Positions 1-5,210 of a stretch of 9,102 nucleotides of DNA are shown here, piece after piece. Origin of the DNA: Bifidobacteriaceae bacterium. Its GTDB lineage: Bacteria > Actinomycetota > Actinomycetes > Actinomycetales > WQXJ01. Made by a program: the position numbers and the translations under genes. The first letter of the stretch is position 1; every line of letters starts with the position of its first letter. The stretch is taken from NCBI GenBank assembly GCA_031279575.1, contig JAITIG010000210.1, forward strand, positions 1 through 9,102, given 5' to 3'. The notes under the pieces are model-generated. The model saw only the letters and a list, made by a program, of their open reading frames with translations. It did no database searches and had not been told where the DNA came from.

Positions 1-664
1 ATGACGTCGTGGCGCCGTGAACCGTGTAGAGCAAGCCGTTGCGCTGGTTGATCTCGCCGCCGTAGGAGGTGGAGTAGGCGGCCGCGCTGGGCAGCACATT
101 GCCGGTGCGGAAGCACTCGCTGCCGTAAATCACCATGCCGTGGTCCATGCCGTTGGCGGTCACCAAGCCCATCAGGGCCTGGTTGCCGCGCCGCGCCATC
201 AGCGGGCCGACCGCGATGTTGAAGTAGTCCAGCAGGGAGCAGGTTGTACCCGTCCCGTCCTCTCGGATATTCATGCTCATCTGCCAGGCGGCGGAGAAAT
301 CAGCCGCGGCCACATTTCCCGGGTCGGTGATGGACTCGGGGCGGAAATAGTTGAGGTGGTTCAGCAGCCAGAGTTGGTTCTTCTCAAACTTGCCGTTCCA
401 GCCGTTGAGGTAGGACACAGCCCGGGCTTGGTCAGCCGAGCCGATGCCTTGGGCCAGCGTCAGCCCGCCCAGGGCCACGACGGCCGCGGTGACCAGCGCG
501 ATTGGTTTGAGCGCCCGGCTGGGCGGGCGCGTTGGGCGGGCTGGCTGCGGCGGGCGCGGTGGCCGCGCCTGGGGTTGCCGGGCATGCCGGACGGCCTTGA
601 AACGGCCGAGCAGGCCTGACCTGCTGGGGCCGGCCTGCGAGGTGGGCTCGGGGGATGCGCCCAT
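1..664 (-). CDS. Partial exported or membrane-anchored protein of unknown function (N-terminal 221 residues)
   Basis: The reading frame starts at ATG 664-662 and stays open to the left edge, so the C-terminus is missing. Residues 1-52 are a cytoplasmic-type tail, with a stretch at about 21-52 very rich in Pro, Arg and Ala. A hydrophobic helix at about 53-75 (IALVTAAVVALGGLTLA) follows, then ADQARA, which could be a signal peptidase I site near residue 82. The rest is non-repetitive, with many aromatic, Asn and Gly residues and two cysteines (142 and 184) that could form a disulfide outside the cell. The start is supported by an AAGGAG Shine-Dalgarno sequence 7 bases upstream. I do not recognise the family and see no catalytic motif. 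The signal/anchor architecture suggests action at the cell surface; whether it is cleaved or stays anchored is not decidable here. The coding call is firm, the function unknown. Confidence 0.8.
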   Translation of the reverse strand, partial: MGASPEPTSQAGPSRSGLLGRFKAVRHARQPQARPPRPPQPARPTRPPSRALKPIALVTAAVVALGGLTLAQGIGSADQARAVSYLNGWNGKFEKNQLWLLNHLNYFRPESITDPGNVAAADFSAAWQMSMNIREDGTGTTCSLLDYFNIAVGPLMARRGNQALMGLVTANGMDHGMVIYGSECFRTGNVLPSAAAYSTSYGGEINQRNGLLYTVHGATTS

Positions 665-671
665 AACTGTG

Positions 672-677
672 CTCCTT
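672..677 (-). promoter_or_regulatory. Shine-Dalgarno sequence of the exported protein
   Basis: AAGGAG on the minus strand lies 7 bases before ATG 664. It is the clearest ribosome binding site in the window and fixes the start of the partial exported protein. Confidence 0.75.
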
Positions 678-701
678 GCTCGGGGATCGTCGCCGCGCCA
701 G

Positions 702-734
702 CCCCAGGCCTGGGGGTCCGGTGAATAAACCGGA
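702..734. repeat. Two adjacent palindromes upstream of the exported protein gene
   Basis: Positions 702-715 are a perfect 14-base palindrome (CCCCAGGCCTGGGG). One base further on, TCCGGT (717-722) and ACCGGA (729-734) form a perfect 6-bp inverted repeat around the AT-rich spacer GAATAA. Both lie 38 to 70 bases upstream of the minus-strand start at 664, where a promoter and operator would be expected. I could not assign a convincing -10/-35 pair, so a regulator-binding role is inference. In GC-rich DNA short palindromes arise by chance, but the AT-rich spacer in the second one is unusual for this sequence. Confidence 0.4.
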
Positions 735-831
735 TTCCCAGGCCAAACCTGCAGCGCAGGGCAGAGCGCTGACTTCTTGCCATTGACGCACAACGCCTGC
801 GGGCTGTTATCTAATCCCGATATTGGGTCGG

Positions 832-848
832 ATTCGCTGGAGGCGAAT
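832..848. repeat. Small inverted repeat in the intergenic region
   Basis: ATTCGC (832-837) and GCGAAT (843-848) form a 6-bp stem around the loop TGGAG. It lies 61 bases or more past the end of the amidohydrolase gene (minus strand), beyond the tandem-repeat hairpins. It may add to termination or be chance. The rest of 735-831 shows nothing I can support. Confidence 0.25.
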
Positions 849-869
849 TGGGGCGGCCTCCGGGCGGGA

Positions 870-905
870 CCGGCTTTGGCCGGCTTTGGCCGGTTTTGGC
901 CGGCC
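870..905 (-). terminator. 10-base tandem repeat forming hairpins just after the amidohydrolase stop
   Basis: On the plus strand the unit CCGGCTTTGG occurs at 870-879 and 880-889, then with one change (CCGGTTTTGG) at 890-899, and ends in CCGGCC (900-905). Each junction can fold: CCGGC and GCCGG pair around a 4-base loop, and GGCCGG and CCGGCC pair around CCAAAA on the minus strand. The array starts 3 bases after the minus-strand TGA at 911-909, so it is well placed to end amidohydrolase transcription. There is no U-tract, which fits the hairpin-only terminators often seen in actinobacteria. The repeat is certain; the terminator role is inferred. Confidence 0.55.
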
Positions 906-908
906 TGG

Positions 909-2120
909 TCAGGCGCTGGCGGCGGTCGCGGCCAGGACTTTGACGCCCACAGCGATGGCGCCCTCGTCCGGCTCGAACTCAGCTTGGTGGAGGTCGAAGG
1001 CCGGGCCGCCGGGGGTGCGCGAGCCCAGCCGCATGAGCGCGCCGGGCACCTCGCGGAGGTACCAGGCGAAGTCTTCGCCGCCCATCGACTGCTCCGCCAC
1101 CAGGACGCTGTTGCCGCCCAGGACGGCCCGCGCGGCGCCTGAGACCAGGCCGGTCACAGCCGGGTCGTTGACCACCGGCGGCACGCCGCGCTGGTAGTCG
1201 AGTTCCACCCGGACGCCGTAGGGCTGGGCGATCAGCGGCACCGCCTCGGCGATGATCTCAGCCGCCCGGTGCCAGGTCCGCACGTCGCCGGCCCGCAGCG
1301 TGCCCTTGATGACGGCTGAGGACGGGATCGCGTTGGGGGCCTCGCCGGCGTGGACCGCGCCCCAGGTCAGGCCCACCACCGCGCGCGGGTCCAGTCTGCG
1401 GTCAAGGATGGCGGGGACTTGGGTCAGCAGTTGGGCCACGGCGAAGACCAGGTCCTGACTCAACTGCGGGCGCGAGGTGTGGCCGCCGTCGCCGTAGGCG
1501 TAGATGGTGATGATGTCGGCCGCCGAGGTGATCGACCCGGTCTTGATGGCGACAGAGCCGACCTGGTACCTGGGGTCGCAGTGCAGGGCCACGATGCGGT
1601 TGACCCCGTCCAGCGCGCCGAGCCCGATCAGGTCCTTGGCTCCGGACGGCTGGACTTCCTCGGCCGGCTGGAACAGCAGCCTGACCGGGGAGCGGAGGAG
1701 CCCGGCGCGGTGCAACTCGGCCAGCACCAGGCCCGCCCCCAGGACCACGGCGGTGTGGACATCGTGCCCGCAGACGTGGGCGGTGCCCTCTTTCAGCGAC
1801 CGCCAGGGCGTGCCGGTGCGGTCCTGGACGGGCAAGGCGTCGAGGTCCGCCCGCAGCGCCAGGCGGGGCCAGCCGGCCTCGGCGATGGTTGGCCCGAGAT
1901 CGCACATCAGGCCGGATTTGGGGAACGGCTTGGGGTCGAGCCCGGCCTCGGCCAGCCGCCTCAGCACCACCGAGGTGGTTCGCACCTCCTGCCGGGCTGT
2001 CTCCGGATGCCGGTGCAGGTCCCGCCTGATCTCGATCAGCTCGGGCAGCAGACGCTCGGCGGCTTGCGCGATCGCCCGCACCACCGCCGCTGGCAAAGGC
2101 TCGACCGCCGGGCTGGACAC
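909..2120 (-). CDS. M20-family metal-dependent amidohydrolase (hippurate hydrolase / N-acyl amino acid deacylase type)
   Basis: This 403-residue protein has the full layout of M20 subfamily D amidohydrolases. It has RRDLHRHPE at 32-40, LRADLDALPV at 89-98, the metal-binding CGHD at 117-120 (Cys117, His119), QPAEE at 151-155, His180 after the central strand, GGED at 347-350, and His378 near the C-terminus. GDGGHTSRP at 210-218 carries the dimer-domain histidine that in this family reaches the partner's active site. Such enzymes remove acyl groups from N-acyl amino acids or related amides, usually in the cytosol; the substrate cannot be read from sequence. Length is normal and no key residue is missing. 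The start is GTG at 2120, without a clear Shine-Dalgarno sequence, but TAGGGT ends 7 bases upstream, suggesting leaderless translation. An alternative GTG lies about 12 codons downstream. It is 88 bases below manC, separated by a strong dyad, so it is probably transcribed at least partly on its own. Confidence 0.92.
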   Translation of the reverse strand: MSSPAVEPLPAAVVRAIAQAAERLLPELIEIRRDLHRHPETARQEVRTTSVVLRRLAEAGLDPKPFPKSGLMCDLGPTIAEAGWPRLALRADLDALPVQDRTGTPWRSLKEGTAHVCGHDVHTAVVLGAGLVLAELHRAGLLRSPVRLLFQPAEEVQPSGAKDLIGLGALDGVNRIVALHCDPRYQVGSVAIKTGSITSAADIITIYAYGDGGHTSRPQLSQDLVFAVAQLLTQVPAILDRRLDPRAVVGLTWGAVHAGEAPNAIPSSAVIKGTLRAGDVRTWHRAAEIIAEAVPLIAQPYGVRVELDYQRGVPPVVNDPAVTGLVSGAARAVLGGNSVLVAEQSMGGEDFAWYLREVPGALMRLGSRTPGGPAFDLHQAEFEPDEGAIAVGVKVLAATAASA

Positions 2121-2127
2121 GCCCTAA

Positions 2128-2133
2128 ACCCTA
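2128..2133 (-). promoter_or_regulatory. Candidate -10 element for a leaderless amidohydrolase transcript
   Basis: TAGGGT on the minus strand matches TANNNT and is followed by exactly 7 bases and then the GTG start at 2120. This is the spacing expected when transcription begins at the start codon. A -35 element at 17-base spacing would fall at 2156-2151, at the edge of the 2155-2179 dyad. The same spacing occurs at two other genes in this window. Confidence 0.45.
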
Positions 2134-2154
2134 CCGCCGTCGCCCCGGACGGCC

Positions 2155-2179
2155 GGAGCGTGGTTGTTCACCACGCTCC
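2155..2179. terminator. Perfect 10-bp inverted repeat between manC and the amidohydrolase gene (terminator or operator)
   Basis: GGAGCGTGGT (2155-2164) and ACCACGCTCC (2170-2179) are exact reverse complements around the 5-base loop TGTTC. The dyad begins 29 bases after the manC stop (minus strand). It could be a hairpin terminator for trpS-manC, although no U-tract follows on either strand. It also touches the expected -35 position of the amidohydrolase promoter, so a repressor operator is an equal alternative; the GTGGT and ACCAC half-sites around a short spacer resemble a dimeric HTH regulator site. Confidence 0.6.
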
Positions 2180-2208
2180 TGGACGGCATCGGGCATGGAA
2201 AACTGCGC

Positions 2209-3279
2209 TCAAAAGCGGTCGGCCAGGGACTTGACCTGCTGGGCGCTGGCGCGGGTGGTGACCAGGATGACGCCATCGGTGACGGCCACCACGGCGTCCT
2301 CCAGGCCCAGGACCGCGACCAGGCGGTCGGTCTGGTTGACGACCAGCGCGCCGGGCGAATCGACCAACAGCGGGGCCGGGCCGCCGGCCAGGCGCAGGGC
2401 GCCATCGGGCGCGAAGGCCGCCAACGAGTCGAAATCGCCCACGTCGCTCCACTCGAAGTCGCCCGGCACGGTGGCCAGCCCACCCGCCGCCGCCACCGGC
2501 TCGGCGATGGCGTGGTCGATGGCGATTCTGGGCAAGCCGGGCCAGGCCCGCTCCGCCGCGGCGGCCCGCTCAGGCGTGTCCCAGGCCTGCGCCACCGCCT
2601 CGACCGCGGCCGCGTAGGCGGGGTGAAGCTGGCGCAGGCGGCCCAGCAGCACGCTGGCCTTGAACACGAACATGCCCGCGTTCCAGCGGTAGCCGGCCTG
2701 GAGGTACCCGGCCGCCGTGGGCAGGTCCGGCTTCTCCTTGAAGGCCTCGACCCAGCGCGCCTGCGGCGCCCCGAGCAGGCCCAGCGGGTCGCCCGCCTTG
2801 ATGTAGCCGTAGGCGGTCGACGGCCCGCTCGGCCGGATGCCGATGGTGGCGATCAGCCCCTCCTGCGCGGCCAGGTAGGCGCCCTCGACCGCCCGCGCGA
2901 AGGCCGCCTGGTCGCCAACCGCATGGTCCGCCGCGAAAGATCCCAGCACGATGTCGCCGTGCCGCTGCAGCATTATCGCCGTGGCCAGCCCGATGGCGCC
3001 CATCGAGTCGCGCGCAGCCGGCTCGGCGATCAGGTTGCCGGCGCCCAGTCCCGGCAACTGCGCCCGGATCTCGGCGGCGTGCGCCTGGCCGGTCACCACG
3101 GCCACGCGCTCAGCGCCGGCCAAGGGTTCCAAGCGGTCCCAGGTCTGCTGGATCAGCGTCCGCCCGCTTCCGGTCAGGTCGAGCAGGAACTTCGGCCGGT
3201 CCGCCCGCGACACCGGCCAGAGCCGCTTGCCCGCCCCGCCGGCAGGCACGATGACGCCAAACCCGGGCAGCGCGGTCAC
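2209..3279 (-). CDS. manC: Mannose-1-phosphate guanylyltransferase (GDP-mannose pyrophosphorylase)
   Basis: The enzyme makes GDP-mannose from mannose 1-phosphate and GTP in the cytosol, the activated donor for mannosylated glycans, glycolipids and exopolysaccharide. The 356 residues match the single-domain bacterial form, without the isomerase domain of long ManC/AlgA proteins. The nucleotide-binding loop PAGGAGKRLWPVSR is at 12-25, with PKFLLDL at 29-35. EPAARDS at 86-92 and SFAADHAV at 114-121 (equivalent of the PSDH metal site) follow. FKEKPD is at 180-185, WNAGMFVF at 199-206, and the closing motif GDFEWSDVGDFDSL at 273-286. The start is GTG at 3279, with only a weak GGGGTGG-like sequence upstream; the conserved GVIVPAGG begins at residue 8, so little room exists for a later start. 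It follows trpS by 40 bases with no visible promoter, suggesting read-through from trpS. Confidence 0.93.
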   Translation of the reverse strand: MTALPGFGVIVPAGGAGKRLWPVSRADRPKFLLDLTGSGRTLIQQTWDRLEPLAGAERVAVVTGQAHAAEIRAQLPGLGAGNLIAEPAARDSMGAIGLATAIMLQRHGDIVLGSFAADHAVGDQAAFARAVEGAYLAAQEGLIATIGIRPSGPSTAYGYIKAGDPLGLLGAPQARWVEAFKEKPDLPTAAGYLQAGYRWNAGMFVFKASVLLGRLRQLHPAYAAAVEAVAQAWDTPERAAAAERAWPGLPRIAIDHAIAEPVAAAGGLATVPGDFEWSDVGDFDSLAAFAPDGALRLAGGPAPLLVDSPGALVVNQTDRLVAVLGLEDAVVAVTDGVILVTTRASAQQVKSLADRF

Positions 3280-3319
3280 GCGGCGCCACCCCGGGCGGTT
3301 GGGCCGGGCGCGGCCGGGC

Positions 3320-4336
3320 TCATGGTTTGGCCCTCCCCGGCTGCCCCAAGCCGAAGCGTTCCGCGATGCGGGCGTAGACCGCGCCGGCGATGGCGCTGGC
3401 CTTGGCCCGGCCCGCCTCCAACAGCCGGTCGAGTTGGGCTGGATCGGCCAGGAACTCCGCCGTGCGCTCGCGGAAGGGGCGCAGGGCCTCGATCACCAGT
3501 TCCGCCAGGTCGGCTTTGAGGTGGCCGTACATCTTGCCTTGGTATTCGTCGACGATCTGCTCGACCGGCCGGGTGGCCAGGGCTGAGTAGATGCTGAGCA
3601 GATTGGCCACCCCCGGTTTGCCCGCCGGGTCCCAGGCCACCACCGTGCCGGAGTCGGTGACAGCTGACTTGACGCGCTTGGCGATGGTGGCCGGGGAGTC
3701 GAGCAGTTCGATGATGCCGGACGGGTGGCCGGTCTTCGACATCTTGGCGGTTGGCTCCTGGAGGTCGTAGATCTTGGCCGTCGTCTTCAGGATCAGGGGG
3801 CTGGGCACCACGGCGGTCCCGGCGCCGAAGCGGGCGTTGAGGCGCTGGGCCAGGACGCGGCTGAGTTCGAGGTGCTGGCGCTGGTCCTCCCCGACTGGCA
3901 CCAGGCTGGCGTCATAGGCCAGGATGTCGGCCGCCATCAGGACCGGGTAGTCGAACAGGCCGACGGTCACGCCTTTGTCCCCGACCTTGGCCGATTTGTC
4001 CTTGAACTGGGTCATCCGGTTGGCCTCGCCGAAGCCGGTGACGCAGTTCAGCAGCCAGGTCAACTGGGCGTGCTCGGGGACCTGCGATTGGACAAACAGG
4101 ACCGAGGCCTCGGGGTCCACCCCGGCGGCCAGGAACTGGGCGGCGGTGGCCCGCACCCGCCTGCCCAGGGCCGCGGGGTCCGGTTTGACGGTCAGGGCGT
4201 GGAGGTCGACCACCGAGTAAACGCAGTCGTAGTCGCTTTGGAGGGCGACGAACTGGCGCAGGGCGCCGAGGTAGTTCCCCAAGTGGAGCGAATCGGCGGT
4301 GGGCTGGATGCCGGAGAAGGCCCTGGATCTGGACAT
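3320..4336 (-). CDS. trpS: Tryptophanyl-tRNA synthetase
   Basis: This class I aminoacyl-tRNA synthetase charges tRNA-Trp with tryptophan in the cytosol. From ATG 4336 it is 338 residues, the normal size for the bacterial enzyme. It opens with MSRSRAFSGIQPT, followed by the HIGH-equivalent HLGNYLG at 18-24. It then shows FKDKSAK at 111-117, the Trp-site region MAADILAYDASLVPVGEDQRQH at 134-155, and the ATP-site loop KMSKT at 198-202, where the usual final Ser is Thr. The frame is open far upstream to 4924, but that extension runs through the deoR gene on the other strand and has no homology to TrpRS. ATG 4345 is a second candidate; 4336 is preferred because the protein then begins as relatives do and a CAGAAT hexamer sits 7 bases before it. 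No Shine-Dalgarno sequence is evident. The upstream region is too short and lacks the structure for a T-box leader. It is divergent from deoR and followed by manC. Confidence 0.95.
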   Translation of the reverse strand: MSRSRAFSGIQPTADSLHLGNYLGALRQFVALQSDYDCVYSVVDLHALTVKPDPAALGRRVRATAAQFLAAGVDPEASVLFVQSQVPEHAQLTWLLNCVTGFGEANRMTQFKDKSAKVGDKGVTVGLFDYPVLMAADILAYDASLVPVGEDQRQHLELSRVLAQRLNARFGAGTAVVPSPLILKTTAKIYDLQEPTAKMSKTGHPSGIIELLDSPATIAKRVKSAVTDSGTVVAWDPAGKPGVANLLSIYSALATRPVEQIVDEYQGKMYGHLKADLAELVIEALRPFRERTAEFLADPAQLDRLLEAGRAKASAIAGAVYARIAERFGLGQPGRAKP

Positions 4337-4343
4337 GCCTAAC

Positions 4344-4349
4344 ATTCTG
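4344..4349 (-). promoter_or_regulatory. Weak candidate -10 element of trpS
   Basis: CAGAAT on the minus strand is followed by 7 bases and ATG 4336, the same geometry as the TANNNT elements of neighbouring genes. However, it lacks the usually essential first T, so this is a weak call. The hexamer is the reverse complement of the ATTCTG repeat found near the deoR promoter. Confidence 0.25.
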
Positions 4350-4385
4350 GCAGGCCTGGGGCCGGAGCCCAATCGGCTGGCCTGC
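4350..4385. repeat. Inverted repeat in the trpS/deoR divergent promoter region
   Basis: GCAGGCC (4350-4356) and GGCCTGC (4379-4385) are exact reverse complements with a 22-base spacer, and a short GGGC/GCCC stem lies between them. The arms are centred about 29 bp apart, close to three helical turns, between the divergent trpS and deoR starts. A shared operator is possible; chance in GC-rich DNA is also possible. Confidence 0.3.
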
Positions 4386-4402
4386 TTGATGGTTTTTGCG
4401 CG

Positions 4403-4418
4403 ATTCTGTGCTATTCTG
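4403..4418 (+). promoter_or_regulatory. deoR promoter -10 region overlapped by ATTCTG direct repeats
   Basis: TATTCT at 4412-4417, preceded by TGC (an extended -10 form), is followed by 7 bases and then ATG 4425, so the deoR transcript is probably leaderless. ATTCTG occurs at 4403-4408 and again at 4413-4418, exactly 10 bp apart on the same face of the helix and overlapping the -10. A third copy is at 4344-4349. DeoR-family repressors often bind short direct repeats, so this is a candidate auto-operator. A TTGATG at 4386-4391 resembles a -35 box, but its 20-base spacing is too long for a standard pair. Confidence 0.45.
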
Positions 4419-4424
4419 GTGGAT

Positions 4425-5210
4425 ATGGCCGGTCCTCTCGCAGCCCAAAGGCAAGCCCTGGTGCTGGAACGGCTGCGGACCGAGGGCGCCGTCCGGGTCT
4501 CGGACCTGACCCAGGCGCTCGGCGTCAGCCAGATGACGGTTCGCCGCGACATTGACGACCTGGTCCGCCGGGGGCTGGCCCGCAAGGTCCACGGCGGCGC
4601 CTCAAGCCTGGCCAGCCCCGCCCACGAGCCCGCCTTCGAGGCCAAGTCCGGGGCCAACGCGGAGGCCAAACGCGCCATCGCGCGAGCCGCCGCCAAACTG
4701 GTCGGCCCCGGCCAGGCCATCGCCATCAGCGGCGGCAGCACAACCGTCTGGATGGCTGACGAACTCGGCCCGCGCGCCCAGGCCGACCGCCTGACAATCG
4801 TCACCAACTCGATCCCGGCGGCGGAGCGGCTGGACCGGGCCGGCGCCAGCGCCCAATGCCTGCTGACCGGCGGCGCGCGCACCCCCTCCCAGGCGCTGGT
4901 CGGCCCGCTGGCCGAGGACGCCATCGGCTCTTTGCGCTTCGACTGGTTCTTTCTCGGGGTTCACGGCATGGCTGAAAAAGCGGGTTTCACCACCCCAAAC
5001 GTGGCCGAGGCCGCCGCCAACCGGGCTTTTTTGGCGGCCGCCGCCGCCACCTGCGTGCTGGCCGACTCATCGAAGTGGGACGTGGCCGCGCTGGCCCGCA
5101 TCGCCCCGCTCGGCGCCGCCAGCCATCTCTACAGCGACCGCGCCCTGCCCGCCGCCGCCGCCCGCGCCATCCGCCGGACCACCCAACTCACCTTGGTCGA
5201 GGAGACATGA
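4425..5210 (+). CDS. DeoR-family transcriptional repressor of the galactose operon
   Basis: The 261-residue protein has the two-part DeoR layout. An N-terminal winged helix-turn-helix lies at about 8-60 (VSDLTQALGVSQMTVRRDID at 25-44, then the family's KVHGGA at 54-59). A sugar-phosphate-binding DeoRC domain covers about 77-235, with GGSTTVWMADEL at 103-114, VTNSIPAAERL at 126-136, LTGGARTPSQALVGP at 147-161, FLGVHG at 176-181, and ADSSKWD at 213-219. Members repress sugar catabolic operons and are released by a phosphorylated sugar. Here the overlap with galT makes a galactose or galactose 1-phosphate response the natural inference, not proven. The frame is open to 4299, but ATG 4425 is chosen because the HTH domain begins there and the TATTCT-N7-ATG arrangement supports a leaderless start. 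Its TGA overlaps the galT ATG (ATGA, 4 bases), implying coupled translation and auto-regulation. Confidence 0.9.
   Translation: MAGPLAAQRQALVLERLRTEGAVRVSDLTQALGVSQMTVRRDIDDLVRRGLARKVHGGASSLASPAHEPAFEAKSGANAEAKRAIARAAAKLVGPGQAIAISGGSTTVWMADELGPRAQADRLTIVTNSIPAAERLDRAGASAQCLLTGGARTPSQALVGPLAEDAIGSLRFDWFFLGVHGMAEKAGFTTPNVAEAAANRAFLAAAAATCVLADSSKWDVAALARIAPLGAASHLYSDRALPAAAARAIRRTTQLTLVEET
5199..5204 (+). promoter_or_regulatory. Shine-Dalgarno sequence of galT inside the end of deoR
   Basis: GAGGAG lies only 2 bases before ATG 5207, tighter than the usual 5-9. Together with the ATGA stop/start overlap it suggests that galT is translated by ribosomes finishing deoR. It also supports 5207 over an upstream extension of the frame to 5075. 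Confidence 0.55.

Noticed and set aside
17..619. Plus-strand open frame of 200 codons opposite the exported protein
   Set aside because: The minus-strand frame has a signal/anchor segment and a Shine-Dalgarno sequence, while this one is a Val/Gly/His-rich shadow with no start signal.
2164..3519. Long plus-strand open frame opposite manC
   Set aside because: Gln/Arg/Gly-rich shadow of manC and the end of trpS on the complementary strand; no recognisable domain.
4299..4424. Extension of the deoR frame to 4299
   Set aside because: It would overlap the trpS start and cover the promoter region. The family HTH begins right after ATG 4425.
4337..4424. T-box leader for trpS
   Set aside because: Only 88 bases to the divergent gene, with no T-box consensus and no terminator/antiterminator structure.
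4337..4924. Upstream extension of the trpS frame to 4924 (534 residues in total)
   Set aside because: The added 196 residues are Ser/Arg/Ala-rich, unlike any TrpRS N-terminus, and run antisense through deoR. TrpRS homology begins at ATG 4336.
5075..5206. Extension of the galT frame to 5075
   Set aside because: The extra 44 residues are Arg/Pro-rich noise inside deoR. The ATGA junction and GAGGAG support 5207.
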